64,000 nt of DNA from Macrosoma leucophasiata (taxonomy: Eukaryota > Arthropoda > Insecta > Lepidoptera > Hedylidae), in the NCBI GenBank assembly GCA_036365455.1, contig JAWQUS010000023.1, positions 930,001-994,000 on the forward strand, read 5' to 3'. The translations under genes and the position numbers were made by a program. This document shows, one piece after another, positions 23,725 through 36,200 of this stretch; the stretch's first letter is position 1; every line of letters begins with the position of its first letter. The notes beneath the pieces were generated by a model. That model was not told the DNA's origin. It ran no database searches and saw only the letters and a program-made list of their open reading frames with translations.

Positions 23725-23809
23725 ATATTTCTTATCTCATGGAAATAGTAAATAAGTATATTGGAAGTGTATTGGAAGGTAATACTGCAACGTAGTACTA
23801 TTACATATT

Positions 23810-24490
23810 CTCTGACTGCAGCCTATAGAGATCTACACAAAGGTCAAAATTCCAATTGTGGTCCAATTTAGGCTCTGTAACAGAATTAAGACTTATAGAT
23901 TAGGTAATACGGTGGTCCCTCGGCTTCTACCTCCGACAGTGGAACTCTATCACGAATAAAATGTGTTGTACTAGTGGTAAAGTTACAGTATAAGGCGTCG
24001 AGGGCGCGGGCTTCTGATTACTTAATCTATCTGCCGTGAAATGATAGTTCAACTTTTTTACTGGTGGTAGAGCTCTAGTGACGGAGCTCGCGGGCCTAGG
24101 AGACACCACCGCATTACCTAATATACTTGTCGCTAAATGGTAGTGTTCAGCACTATCGTGTTCCGATCAGGTGGTATTTTATGGCCCTGTAATTTTACGG
24201 CACAGAGACCAACACCTTAGGCCTCAGGAGTGGTAATGCATCTGCATTTTGACCTTGGTCTTTGTGTCGGTGTCTATAGGCTGCAGTCATCACATAACAT
24301 CAATGTGAACTGCATGCTTGTTTGCCATTTCCATTACATTGAAAAAAAAACGTGTTACAGTTAGATGGTAACATTTGGCCCCAATAACTATCACAGAGAT
24401 ATAGCACCTAAGGTCGAGGGTGGCAACGCATCTACATTTTGACCTCTGGTTTTTATGTAGATGTCTATAGACCGCCGCATTGTTCCGTTT
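23810..24490 (+). repeat. R1 cluster
   Basis: A diverged minus-strand piece (23810-23960) is followed by a near-full plus-strand R1 (24056-24345, from CTGGTGGTAGAGCTC to the AACTGCATGCTTGTTTGCCA end and A run). Part of a variant copy follows (24350-24480). Confidence 0.65.
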
Positions 24491-24499
24491 ACAAAAGAA

Positions 24500-25390
24500 A
24501 TTTACCAATTACTGGCATCAGCAAAGGCTTGTAACGGCCGCACGTAAATATTACTAAATCCCTATTCATGACGCGTCGACATCCTGCCTAATTCCGACAA
24601 AATAGGTAACTCCGTTCATAAGTATCGAACGCCGAAAACGGTTTTTTAATCTACTTTGATTCGTCTATTTTGGTCGTTGTCCATACATCGGGAGCTTGTG
24701 ATACGCGGCTATTCCGGGCGGGGCAGGTTTTCGGGGAATGTCAACAAACGAACACTCATTCAATGAACTCTATGCATGCGACGACGACGCCGGTGGCGGA
24801 CCGGTCCCGGGTACCTATTCATAAAAATATGCTCCCAGAGCCTCAATGGACGGCCGGGCCGTCGCGCCTTCGCTTTTTCTAGGTCTTTTATAGTGCGCGT
24901 CACCGAACGGATCACGTATTCTTTTAATCCCGACTATTTAAAAGCGATGCGACGTAAAAGAACCTATTGTTCCTAATACAATTTCGTCGTGTTCAAAGTG
25001 AAAACGGACTTTCCTTTGCGTGCTCGCGATATACATAAATATTATTAATTGTTATGGTCCATTAATAAATTTCACGGGCTTCGAACGTTATCTTTGAACC
25101 GATTTAAATAACAGGTGTAAAGCTATTGCACAATTTAACGAAAACTAATCACACGTAGGCGACTGTGACGTATCTATCCGTTTTACACAACGACTCATTA
25201 CAATATTTGCACAAGATTATGCACCGACAGTGACTGTAGTATCGGCTTATTTGGTTCAATTAGCAAAAAGTTAGGAATCATTCGGCGTTTATCTAAAAGC
25301 AGGTCAAGATTAAAATGATTAACGAATACCTATATAGGTATTGCGTTGTTTCGGGGTTGCATAACGTGTAATCTTTCTCACCGAAATAAC
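24500..25390. other. Gene-free stretch
   Basis: Open frames of 66-70 codons near 24670-24976 overlap in different frames and show no family features. Nothing else recognised. Confidence 0.4.
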
Positions 25391-25395
25391 GTATA

Positions 25396-26722
25396 AGGTT
25401 GGGGAAAAAGTTTCTTCGCATTTTTTAAGATAATTCAAAACATTTTTTAATATAGTTTATTTAAATTTAACTAGAGTATGTATGTACCATTTTGTTCGAT
25501 AACCTTTTGCCATCTTGTAGGTAGGGACATGATCCCACTGCTATAAAAATTTTGGGACTTCTCATCAAAATACCGATTGACGAGTGGCGACAAGTGGATT
25601 TGGCAGTCCTCTCGTGATGTTAACCTAACATTGCATAAAGAATTCTGAAGAGACCGAAACAGGTGGAAATCTGAAGGTGCAAGGTCAGGACTATACGGCG
25701 GATGCATTAACACCTCCCAGCCAAACTCTCTTAATTTTTGCTGAGTGGCTATAGATGTGTGAGGTCTAGCGTTATCATGATGAAACACCACACCCCTTCT
25801 GTTGATCAATTCCGGCCGCTTTCTCTAAACTTCTTGCTTTAATCTCATCAGTTGTTCGCAGTAGAGTTCAGAATCGATAGTCCTGCCTGGTGGCAATAGC
25901 TCATAATGAATAATGCCCTTCCAATCCCACCACACACACAACATCACCTTATTGCGAGTTAACCCGGGTTTCGCCACAGTCTTTGAAGCCTGACCGGCCT
26001 TTGACCACGACCTTTTTCGCACGTTCTTGTCGTACATGATCCACTTTTCATCACCAGTTATCAGCTTCTTCAAAAATGATTCGGTTTCATTACGTCGTAA
26101 TAAAGAATCACAAATGAGTACACGATTCATTAGGTTTCTTTCAGTGAGCTCGTGAGGTACCCAAATATCGAGCTTTTTTTGTACCCAGCTGTTTTTCAAA
26201 TGCGCCAAAACTGTTTTGTGATCAATTCTCAGTTCTTCAGCTACGTCGTAACTACTGATATGTCGATCTTGCTCCACTTTTTCAAAAATGGCATCCATTT
26301 TATCCGTAATAGGGCGACCAGAGCGAGGTGCATCTTTGACATCAAAATTTCCGGATTGAAAACGCTTAAACCAAATTTGTGCTACTCTCACAGACACTGC
26401 ACTAGGTCCATAAACATCGCAAATTTTTTTCGCGGCTTGCGTTACATTTTTACCTTTTTTGTAGTAAAATTTTAAAATGTATCGAATTTCTTCATTAGAT
26501 TCACTCATCTTGACAGTACGAAAAACAAATGAAAATCACACATTTGCCTAATTTGAATTTAGAATTATGTTCTTTAAAATTTTAACTTTCAAATTTTTAT
26601 TATATTATATTTTTATTATTTTTAAATGATACCAAAACCAGCCAGATACAAATACTACAGCCAAAGAGATTTAATTACAAGTTCATACATACTATAATGC
26701 GAAAAGACTTTTTCCCCAACCT
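25396..26722 (-). mobile_element. Nearly complete mariner transposon
   Basis: Terminal inverted repeats AGGTTGGGGAAAAAGT followed by tttcttcgcatt (left, 25396) and by cttttcgcatta (right end read inward from 26722) bound a 1.33-kb element. That is the normal mariner size. TA lies next to the left end; the right-hand target site is ambiguous by one base. It contains one transposase frame on the minus strand (26508-25471), interrupted once. Confidence 0.9.
25471..26508 (-). pseudogene. mariner transposase with one in-frame stop
   Basis: The frame runs from ATG at 26508 to a stop at 25471, about 345 codons, the family's usual length. It contains a helix-turn-helix N-terminus, WVPHELTE, TGDEKW (first catalytic Asp), HHDNARPHTS (second) and YSPDLAPSD (third). 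Exactly 34 residues separate the last two, which is the mariner DD34D signature. A single TAG at 25825-25827, between the first and second catalytic residues, interrupts an otherwise continuous frame. The element is therefore recently dead unless the stop is polymorphic or read through. The transposase would bind the terminal repeats and cut and paste the element in the nucleus. Confidence 0.88.
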
Positions 26723-26754
26723 ATTATTATCGTTTTATTCAGTTTTTATTAATG

Positions 26755-27088
26755 ACTAGCGACCTGCCCCGGCTCCGAGCGCATGTAATGTAGATTGTCA
26801 CTAATTTGATGCCATTCTCAATTATCAATTCCTACCTAATTAGGTACCTTCAGACCATCATATCAAAGGCCATAAGGCTTACATAAAAGTATATAGTCGA
26901 TAAGTTTTCTTAAAATTTCTAATTTTCAGCGCAATTACCTATTTTTTTCTTTCATAAAAACCCTTTTCCTGACAATTTTTAATAGCACACAAAAAGAATT
27001 AGCGAAATCGGTCTAGCCGTCCTCGAGTTTTGCGCTTAGCAACACATTTAGCGATTTATTTTCATTTTTAAATATAGAATATAGATGA
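26755..27088 (+). repeat. Lep1/Helitron-like fragment
   Basis: It begins ACTAGCGACCTGCCCCGGCT and ends near gcgaaatcggtctagccgtc, followed by an AT-rich end. This start is typical, from memory, of Lep1-type Helitron-like elements of Lepidoptera. Non-coding. Confidence 0.55.
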
Positions 27089-27628
27089 AGGACCCAAAAT
27101 TAAAACTGGGTTTCGTTAAGACTGTGTCGTATGTGTTAGGAATATAGAATAAAAAGCGTGAAATAAGGATTTAGTTTCGTATAATTTTCTTTTAACAAAT
27201 GATCAATAGAAAACTGTATAATTAACAATGTAGCGTCTTAACAGATATTTCAAAATTATTAGCGATGTAGGTAATATTTTTACATATACTTTGGAATGTT
27301 CATATTATAAACAATCTCATATGAATCGATACACCGTGGAGCTCACAATAGCCATCGGACACTGACAAGTTGATGGGATATAAGTCAAACACATGAAACA
27401 GGAATGCTTGAAAACGGTCTAATATAAAACAACATCTACTTATCAGCCTCCAATCAAATAAAGATCTTTGTCACAGCCCAGTAACGAAATTTACGATTTT
27501 TTTAGGTCAACCCGCAATGTGAAGTGTCGCGACGAAAATAAAGACGTTTTATATACAGAAAAGATAGAAAACAAAAAAATAAAGATTAGCTAAACAATTT
27601 GTACGAATTTTATTACGATTGAAAACAA

Positions 27629-29389
27629 TTTATTCAGATAAAATAGGTACATCCGACAGAAATTGGGACAGTCTACACCGCAGGCTGAGGTTTCACACCA
27701 TCCAATGTTTCACAATGTTTACAATAATAGGGAGATTCATAATGAGATTACAATAGGGAATACAATGATACGCGAGGCCGTGCTTAGCAAGGTTTAAATG
27801 GAACCGTTAATAGTTATTAGGCGAGTTGAATGCGGCTGATCACGTGGTTTTTTTTTTACTAAATAAAGCAGTCAATAAATAAACGTTCATAAATATCTAA
27901 TAAATACCTACATGGGCTATATTTACAAGAAGCCTTCTCGTAAGGAGGTTTCAGCCTTGAAACAAATATAATACAGCGGTATCCCAGGCGGGATAATCAG
28001 GTATAAATTAAAAAATAAAGTAAAGCTTGCGGCTTAACACTCGTATTACAAAATAATACTGACACCACTAAGACCCTTTCGGAAGTCCCCAATCGTCTAT
28101 CTGAGCGATACACATGTTGGTTTAAGAAATTTTCGAGGGAAAATTTGCTAAACGACATTATTCGATCAGCTAAGATTTGGGAGCTGGGAAACGGGCACTA
28201 AAATACTCTATCCGCGAGATGGAATGTGGGGGCCGCGGCCCTTGCTACCGCTATAGGAACTGCGCTACTCGCTCTCTGCGACCATGCTGCCTCACAAGCA
28301 TACTAAATTCATCACAAATTTTATTCAATATAGAACAAAGTACTAATAAATACTATAACGTTGATTCACATGAATGAAGGAGATGACAACCGCGCGGTGC
28401 GGCGCCGCAACGTAAGAATTATGCTTCCACATCAACATATAGTCAGCTGTAGAATGTGAAGGTTCTGTGAGTCTTCTATAATGCAACGCTTACAGTTTCA
28501 GGTGGATGAAAAGACAAATATTTTAGACATCACTCACTCACATTCGGCGGCTGACAATACATTTAGCGTGAACACAGTTTTAGTGCCTCTGACAACATTT
28601 AGGGAAGACGATACTTTTTCGTTGCTGCGCCGTAACGCACAGCGACCGCCGCAACACGCGGGCGAGCAGCACTAGGCCAGCACGTGCGCCCAGCCCTACA
28701 CTGACATCACCATTACCCCTTGTATTCGCTAAGCTTACAATTAATGGAGTTTATATATCTTTTTAATACAAAGAGCAATGGTCGCCAAGGCACTTAATAA
28801 GGCCCACTCTCTAAACATTTGCTACATTACAAAACAATAACATGCAGGTGCCTTATGGCACCAACAAACAGCACCCGCTTGCCACTAACCCGCAGTCTCC
28901 ATTCAAAGAGTTTTTCAAAATCAACTCTAATAAGAAAATATTCAGATTATTAAAAAAGACTAGAATGGAGAGTGGTAGGTCATGGCAAACAGGCAGAGCC
29001 CCTGTATCCTTCGATACAGTGCCAACAATATAACATAACAGCTTTACTTGAAGCGAGTAGCATTAGGTACATGGTTGTTGCCGATCCGATATAATCCGTA
29101 CACTGAATACGTATAAAGTACTGTTTACAATTCACATAACACCAAGTTTGCGGGGAGGACTTGTAATTTACAACACAACATCTGCACCGGTATATACAAA
29201 AGAAATTCCTTTCGAAATAAATTATAAGCTTCGTAAAATAATTATCACATAAATTTTTCTTACATCTCCCGTTGGATCCACATAACTTAACACGATCTAA
29301 CTATATGTACACAACAGTATGAACAGGTGGCTCTGGGCGAGTCCGGGCGGCACTGCGGGCACTGTGGGCACTATAGGTCACTGCTGACA
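27629..29389 (-). other. Probable 3' UTR of the Spitz-like gene
   Basis: Downstream of the Spitz-like stop codon the minus strand has no transposon and no good frame for about 1.7 kb. It then reaches AATAAA (TTTATT on the plus strand at 27629-27634). The extent is inferred. Small plus-strand frames at 28481 and 28842 look incidental. Confidence 0.4.
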
Positions 29390-29941
29390 CTAGTGCGGCG
29401 GGCGAGGCGGCGGTGGCGCCGCACACAGCGTGACACGGCCGCGCGGCGCCGCCACCGCCACCAGCTGCACGTGCCCGCGCTCCTCCGGGGGCGGCGCCTT
29501 GCCCCGCCGGTGCAGCCGCACCCACGCCCCGAAACAGACTAGAATCGCGATGAACACCGCCACCGTCGCCCCGCCGGCGATCGACGCCGTCTCCATCATC
29601 AGCTGCCGGTTCGTCAGCACGTACGAGTTGTCCAGGTCCTTGAACTCGCACCGCGGCCCCACGAACCCGCTCTGGCACTCGCAGTTGTAAATGGGACTGT
29701 CCGAGATGACCACCGTGAAGCACTCGCCGCCGTTGAGGCAGTAGTACTCGGCGTAGTCGGGCGCGCACTTGAACAGGGGGAAGGTGACGTTGAGGCGCGC
29801 TCGCGGCTGCGGCTCGGGCTGCGGCGGCGGGCCACGGGGCCGCGCGGGCCGCGCCGGCCGCTTCGAGATCGAGCTCGAGCAGGCGGCGGCCAGGGCCCAC
29901 GCCGCCGACATCACCGCCCACCACACTACCAACGACTGCAT
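29390..29941 (-). CDS. spi: Spitz-like EGF receptor ligand precursor (TGF-alpha type)
   Basis: A single-exon frame of 183 codons. Residues 1-21 form a signal peptide (MQSLVVWWAVMSAAWALAAAC). A basic, proline-rich stretch and an N-glycosylation site NVT (51-53) follow. One EGF domain has cysteines at 59, 68, 74, 87, 89 and 98 and the family spacing, including YYCLNGGECF and GPRCEFKDLDNSYV. One transmembrane helix spans about 120-142, with a 40-residue cytoplasmic tail ending PPPPRPPH. The ASIAGG at the start of the helix closely matches the region of Drosophila Spitz recognised by Rhomboid protease. The expected role is a membrane-held precursor cleaved in the secretory pathway to activate EGFR on neighbouring cells. 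Keren is an equally good match, so orthology within the Spitz/Keren group is open. The frame is very GC-rich compared with its flanks, and the protein is shorter than fly Spitz. The first ATG fits the signal peptide well. Confidence 0.87.
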   Translation of the reverse strand: MQSLVVWWAVMSAAWALAAACSSSISKRPARPARPRGPPPQPEPQPRARLNVTFPLFKCAPDYAEYYCLNGGECFTVVISDSPIYNCECQSGFVGPRCEFKDLDNSYVLTNRQLMMETASIAGGATVAVFIAILVCFGAWVRLHRRGKAPPPEERGHVQLVAVAAPRGRVTLCAAPPPPRPPH

Positions 29942-30480
29942 TGTCCGCTCCCGCTAGCTCCCGCTCGCCGCTCGACGTCGCGCTCGCGGTACGTGCACGA
30001 TTTTGACATTGGACGGTGACTTATACGAAATCCGAGAGGCGATGACATGACCGCTTTCGAATTTCGAACTCGAACCCTTCGCTCGCATCCGCGTCGGCGG
30101 GCCGCCCAGACATGTTTCCTGTGTCAACTTTTTTTACGTCGACGATCACTCGCTCATGACGGAGGCGCGGTTTCTAGCGCCCGAGATATCGCATCGATCC
30201 CTCCGTGGGCATGTCGAAAGTGAAACACTCGATCCGATTCAACACTCTGTTCGTGTTTAACAATTATTCACGCAGCACATACACACAATGTCCCGTTCGA
30301 AACAATACACACAAAATGGTGCTGAGCGAAACGGAATCGCACTGCGCTCGGCGAGTTGTCTATGCGCGACTGACGGAAAGCGTCTACTGCATCCGCCATC
30401 TGCCGACGAGAATGAATGCGGTGAACTCGTCGTAGCGCCTGTGTGTGTGCGCCGCGTAAATACAGCGATTTTATATTAGT
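29942..30480 (-). promoter_or_regulatory. GC-rich 5' flank of the Spitz-like gene
   Basis: About 540 bp immediately upstream are CpG-rich and free of transposons, and sequence upstream of 30480 is AT-rich. This fits a 5' UTR and promoter. I cannot place a start site or name binding sites. Small plus-strand frames here (30205, 30288) are probably incidental. Confidence 0.35.
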
Positions 30481-32255
30481 GTGCATCACTATTGAATATG
30501 TGTGCGTAAACCTTTTTTTTTCTTTTGTATGGGACAAAGAGATTTAAAAAAACTCCTTGGTATGGGATTATAACAGGCAATAAGTACAACCTTTTTTGTA
30601 AACGATTTTCAACTCATAGGTATTGTATTACTAATTTAGGTCTATTTGGAGCGAATGTTTTCGTTATTTTTAACGATAAAACGATTTAGAATTTACTAAA
30701 AAAGTTAACTTATTGGTGACTTACCTATCGTAAATCTATTTTTAAAATAATTAAATTTTCACATAAAGCACGTTATTATATTCACGAGAATTTCAGCTCC
30801 CAGAACTTCCATTACAACTTAAATATTTAATTATTTGAAATAAAATGTTACCTGCAACTTCAATAAATAATGAATTCACGTTCACGGGGTACCTAGGTAC
30901 CTAGTGTTTGTTTACAAAACTTTTCTGTGGAAAAAACCGTGAAAAAAGTAATCGATGTCATCTATCTTTACTATTCTTTATTGCTTTTCTAGACTTGCTT
31001 GAGATACACCCAACAACGTAAAATTTACTAGACGGAAGTTAGCAATCTTTTTTATTCAACGTTTTTATAATTGATACAATTCGATGAAATGCGGACACTT
31101 TTAAAATATTTATTAATATGTCACTAAAGTAATTAGTTTACCAAAAAGAACATGGAGAAACGAAACGTATTTGTACATCCAATCTCGTAAGTGACAAATA
31201 GTGATGTATGTATTGTTTAGTAGCCAATGATATTATCGATATTTTATTTAACATTAATGTTTAAAAATTCTGACTTTCCTTCAATCTTTATTTAAGAGGT
31301 GGTGCATTTTGTGAGACAGAACATTAACGAATTATTCACGTAGTGCAAAAATAATAGACCTAAAGGAAATATGGAGATTATAGAAAGGGACCGCACTACA
31401 AAGCAGTGAAACTTTACAATACAACTGAAACAAATGACAAACTATTTTATAAACTATTGAAATCTTTTTTAATATCGAAATGTTATTATTCAATTAACGA
31501 ATTTATAGGTGACAATTAATTAATGAATTAGTACATAAACTGGAAATTGACTTAATTAATTAATTTGACTTTAAATGAACCCTTATTATTATTTTTTAAT
31601 TATGACATGCTTATCATTGACATTGTGTAGATTTTATTTATATTGACATAAATTTGTAGACACTTGGTTGACATGTCAAAATTGTGATACTTTTATAAGA
31701 TGTGATACCTTAAAAGGGCTAATGTACTTACTTGACTTAATTAAGTTTTAGATTAAGACCAATTTAATATAAGTACATGTTTGGAATAAATACATTGATT
31801 GATGGATTGATTGAAATATTGTTTATTACATTGGTTGGTTTGAATTTGTATATTGAGACGCTATTTAAATAAATGTTGTTTATTTTTCAATTATTAAGTG
31901 AAAAGTTGATTATTAACGTTGTGTGTTTCTTATATTTTCAATGGTTAGGGAATAATATTGCACAAATTGCTTTAATAATCAGTATGAAAGTACTATACGT
32001 GTATTGATGTGGTAAAATACAATCATTTATTGTTCTATCGTACACAAAACTGTAGAAGTGGAAATTCTGTACATAAAAAATATTCAAAAATAAATAACAG
32101 GGAATGCTATTAGATCGACCCCAAATCCAAAATGACAATAACATTAAATTAAAAATCATACACTTCAGAACTATTACAATAATAAGTCGTTCAATATGGC
32201 ATCACTAGCAATGCGACTAGCCTTCTTGGCATTACCACAAGAATTCCTCGATGCA
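30481..32255. other. AT-rich intergenic stretch
   Basis: No gene, RNA or recurring repeat seen apart from short TTGATTGATGGATTGATTG microrepeats near 31795. Confidence 0.45.
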
Positions 32256-32730
32256 TGTATTTTTTATGTAGCTACGGCAGCAAACAAGCATGTAGCTCAT
32301 ATGGATGTAAGCATAGAGCAACACGGGCTACCGGCCGCTTCGGAACGGAGGGAAGTAGCCATATGCAGGCTTTCCCCTCTGTCAAAAGTCAAAGTACAAG
32401 TGCAAGTGGTCCTATGCCTATCGCCGAGATGTTTAAATGTGTGTGAAATTCAAGGTTTGTTGAAGACAAGGTGTGAGTTTCGTAGTAATAGACGATTTTT
32501 GTTGTGTATTTGTGTGTCACATAAAGTTTTGCCCGCAAATAATTACAGATTGTTATGCATCGGTAATAACTATGGCTACTCCCCTCCGGTCGGCCGGTGA
32601 CCCGTGCTGCTATGGACGGGCCATGGACGTAAGAGATAACTGCAGTCTATAGATATCAACACAAAGACCAGAGGTTAACGCAGATCTGTGCGTTGCCACC
32701 CCTGTGTGTGAAATTGTTAACTTTACTACG
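32256..32730 (-). repeat. R1 copy carrying an inserted R5 MITE
   Basis: A minus-strand R1 is split. Its 3' end lies before 32311, and it resumes at 32623 with GATAACTGCAGTCTATAGAT. The R5 MITE occupies 32312-32622. Confidence 0.7.
32312..32622. mobile_element. GC-ended MITE R5 inserted in R1
   Basis: Inverted ends (CATAGAGCAACACGGGC and its complement, with ccggtcggccggtgacccgt near the right end) and the internal segment GTCACATAAAGTTTTGCCCG match the copy at 10624. The flanks ATGGATGTAAG (32301-32311) and ATGGACGTAAG (32623-32633) are a target duplication of 9-11 bp with one change. Confidence 0.75.
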
Positions 32731-33093
32731 GGGCCATAATTAATAAATTATAATCTATTTAGATACATTAATAAACCAATACTATAAATGTATCTAAGTA
32801 GATTATTAATTCAGTAACATAATTTTAATAAAACTACGGGTTCATAGTGTGTACATAATATTCTTGTTGGAAATTGGAATATACTCAACTATCGAGACTA
32901 TCGATAGAATCGATATATTCTAACAAACAACACTAAATTCTTTATTGACAGATGACAATTGACAGCTGTCTTATCTATCAACAAAAGTGTGTTTGTTTCT
33001 TTCTGCTGTTTCGGAAAAAAGAAATTATCTGATTATTTTTCGTGTTAAAGTGTTTTATTATTGTAAATGTTGAAATATAATTAGTGTACTATT

Positions 33094-33242
33094 ATGTCGG
33101 AATCTTCCAAATCCAAATCATCAAATTTAAATCCGCCGCCGACTTTACAATGTAAAGATTTACATGAATATCTCAAAAGTCGATCGCCGCAGTTTTTGGA
33201 GACTCTATACAACTATCCGACAATATGTTTGGCTGTATACAG
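33094..33242 (+). CDS. Tfb2: p52 exon 1
   Basis: ATG at 33094 (ttATGtcgg) starts [28 protein letters not shown] and [11 protein letters not shown] then match the conserved p52 N-terminus. The donor is ACAG|gtcagt. No upstream in-frame coding extension is needed. Confidence 0.9.
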
Positions 33243-36200
33243 GTCAGTAAACTGTAACATTGTTGTTTAGTAGACAATAATAAGTGTAAATACTGTAAGA
33301 TTTTATTTGTCATTTGAGGTTATGTTTGATAATAAAAATTTTTAGTTCAAAGTAGCTGTGATTCGCAAAAGTTATCTGTAATGTGACTGCACATTTAGTT
33401 GCTAAATTGCATTCATTCGGAAGTTATTATTATTTATTCCAAACATGTTTTTAAGATTTGCTGTACACGTTTATAAAAAAATCTACCTAATTGTAGTGTA
33501 AAATATATTTCATCAGCCCAATGCCGATGTTACGACCATTGACACCACAGGCAAGAATATTACAAATCTGTGAATGAAAAACATGCAAGCAAAAAAAAAC
33601 ATCTATATGCATTGATTTACCAAAAAAAAAAAAAACAAAAAACAGAAATAGAAATAGAATGGGGATAAAACACAGGACCATAGCCTTACAGTGCAGATTT
33701 TTTGTCATAATGCATTGCATCTATTGTTTCCAGAGAGTTACCAGACCTAGCTCGACATTTTGTGATTCGTCTCCTGTTCGTGGAACAGCCGGTGCCGCAG
33801 GCTGTGGTCGCTTCGTGGGTTTCACAAGCACATTCGAAGTAACTATTCCAGACACAAATAATACTTCTGAATTTGACATTTCAACAAAAAAACAATGAGG
33901 TACACAATAGGCTAGTTGCTACTATGTAAAATAATGAATAGTTTTTGTTGTGATTGAATAATAATTTAACATTACCAAAATCAAGCTAAATGGTTAAAAT
34001 ATTTAAGAATAAATAGTATTTTCATGCATTAAATGCATATCATTGCAAAAGTTGATCACGTGACACCAATCAAATGAGAATGTATGACATCACATCTTCT
34101 TAAGCGTTGTATCGAGTAGTATCAAACAGACGCCATGACACTTCACAGCGTTTTAGAGTGAAATGAAAACGAGTAACCTTTATAACCAAAATAAACATAT
34201 TTATCTTTTGTATTCAGTAAAAATATTAATATTTACGAAATAACTAAACGTTTTGGAAGCCATAAAAGTAATTTTAGAAAAACTGACCACTGCTCGCCTT
34301 TTATTTGTATGTAAAATAAAACATATGTAGTAAGTGTACATTGAAAATCACTCCGCGCGGTCGCCTCGAAACATACCTACAGATCGCGATACCGCCGGCG
34401 GTGTTTGGACTAGAGAGGCACTTAGCAAATTGTTAGCCACGCAACAAGGTTGTTCTTAAATTTATATTATAAATATAATATGAACAATTAACTTGCACCT
34501 TATTGTCGGTACGAAGCACTGTTTGCTTCTAACCGATAATAGGGTGCAAGTTCTTTGAATGTCTTTCTAAAGAGCACCTTCTTAAATTATGACGACCTAT
34601 TCTGTGACACAACAACACAATAATTTTTGAACTTACCACTAAGTCACTCAATAACTTTTTTCCAACAGGGACCAGATCAAAGCATGCGAGGCGTTATCGG
34701 AGCTGTCGGTGTGGCAGGACGCGCCGATCCCGGGCGGCATGCCTGGCTGGATGCTCGCGCAGTCCTTTAAGAAGAACTTGAAGGTCGCTTTGCTTGGAGG
34801 GTAAAGATGCTTAATATCTTATATGTATGTAACTTTATAAAGCGCGCATGGCCCAGCGGCTGGTGTAGATCGTAAGCGATCTACTCGGTTAAGCATTACG
34901 GGCGTGGTCGGGTGTGTGATGGGTGACCGCTAGTGGCAAATTAAAATGCGCGATTTCGTGCTTCGGATTGCACGTTAAGCCGTCGGTCCTGGTTGCTATC
35001 GATAGATAGCTGTCGTTAAACCTCGTCGGAGGCCCTATACCCATAGGTTCGAAATCGTCCGACAGCGGGTTGGCCACTAACCTGTATCTCCACCAACCCG
35101 CATTGAAGCAGCGTGGAGTGGAGAAAGGTCCAGCTTTCCCCTTAAAAAAAAAAGGGATGAGGCTCGTGCCCAGCAGTGGGACGTGTAATGGGTTACCATT
35201 ATTATCGCGACCCTTGTTTTAGATATGACTAATGACTAATTTAAGAATTCGGTTTAGTGAGCTACATGTCCACTATTGTCTCGCAGCGGTCGGCCATGGA
35301 GCATGTCGATGTCCCTGGAGCCGGACAGCAAGGCGCGCGACGTGGCCTTCCTGGACGCCTACGCGCTCGAGCGCTGGGAGTGCGTGCTGCACTACATGGT
35401 GGGCAGCGCGCAGACCGACGGCATCAGCGGGGACGCCGTCCGCATACTGCTGCACGCCGGCCTCATGACCAGGTCAGTGGCCAGCTGTGTGAGGGTGGCG
35501 CACTCCTGCTGCACGCCGGCCTCATGACCAGGTCAGTGGCCAGCTGTGTGAGGGTGGCGCACTCCTGCTGCACGCCGGCCTCACGACCAGGTCAGTGGCC
35601 AGCTGTGTGAGGGTGGCGCACTCCTGCTGCACGCCGGCCTCATGACCAGGTCAGTGGCCAGCTGTGTGAGGGTGGCGCACTCCTGCTGCACGCCGGCCTC
35701 ATGACCAGGTCAGTGGCCAGCTGTGTGAGGGTGGCGCACTCCTGCTGCACGCCGGCCTCATGACCAGGTCAGTGGCCAGCTGTGTGAGGGTGGCGCACTC
35801 CTGCTGCACGCCGGCCTCATGACCAGGTCAGTGGCCAGCTGTGTGAGGGTGGCGCACTCCTGCTGCACGCCGGCCTCATGACCAGGTCAGTGGCCAGCTG
35901 TGTGAGGGTGGCGCACTCCTGCTGCACGCCGGCCTCATGACCAGGTCAGTGGCCAGCTGTGTGAGGGTGGCGCACTCCTGCTGCACGCCGGCCTCACGAC
36001 CAGGTCAGTGGCCAGCTGTGTGAGGGTGGCGCACTCCTGCTGCACGCCGGCCTCATGACCAGGTCAGTGGCCAGCTGTGTGAGGGTGGCGCACTCCTGCT
36101 GCACGCCGGTCTCATGACCAGGTCAGTGGCCAGCTGTGTGAGGGTGGCGCACTCCTGCTGCACGCCGGCCTCATGACCAGGTCAGTGGCCAGCTGTGTGA

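Noticed and set aside
26152..26475. Plus-strand 107-codon frame
   Set aside because: Antisense shadow of the mariner transposase.
29301..29957. Alternative frames on both strands over the Spitz-like gene
   Set aside because: They are side effects of high GC content. Only 29941-29390 on the minus strand encodes a signal peptide, an EGF domain and a membrane helix.
35232..35610. Competing frames over p52 exon 4
   Set aside because: Only the frame giving [18 protein letters not shown] matches p52; the others are shadows that continue into the array.
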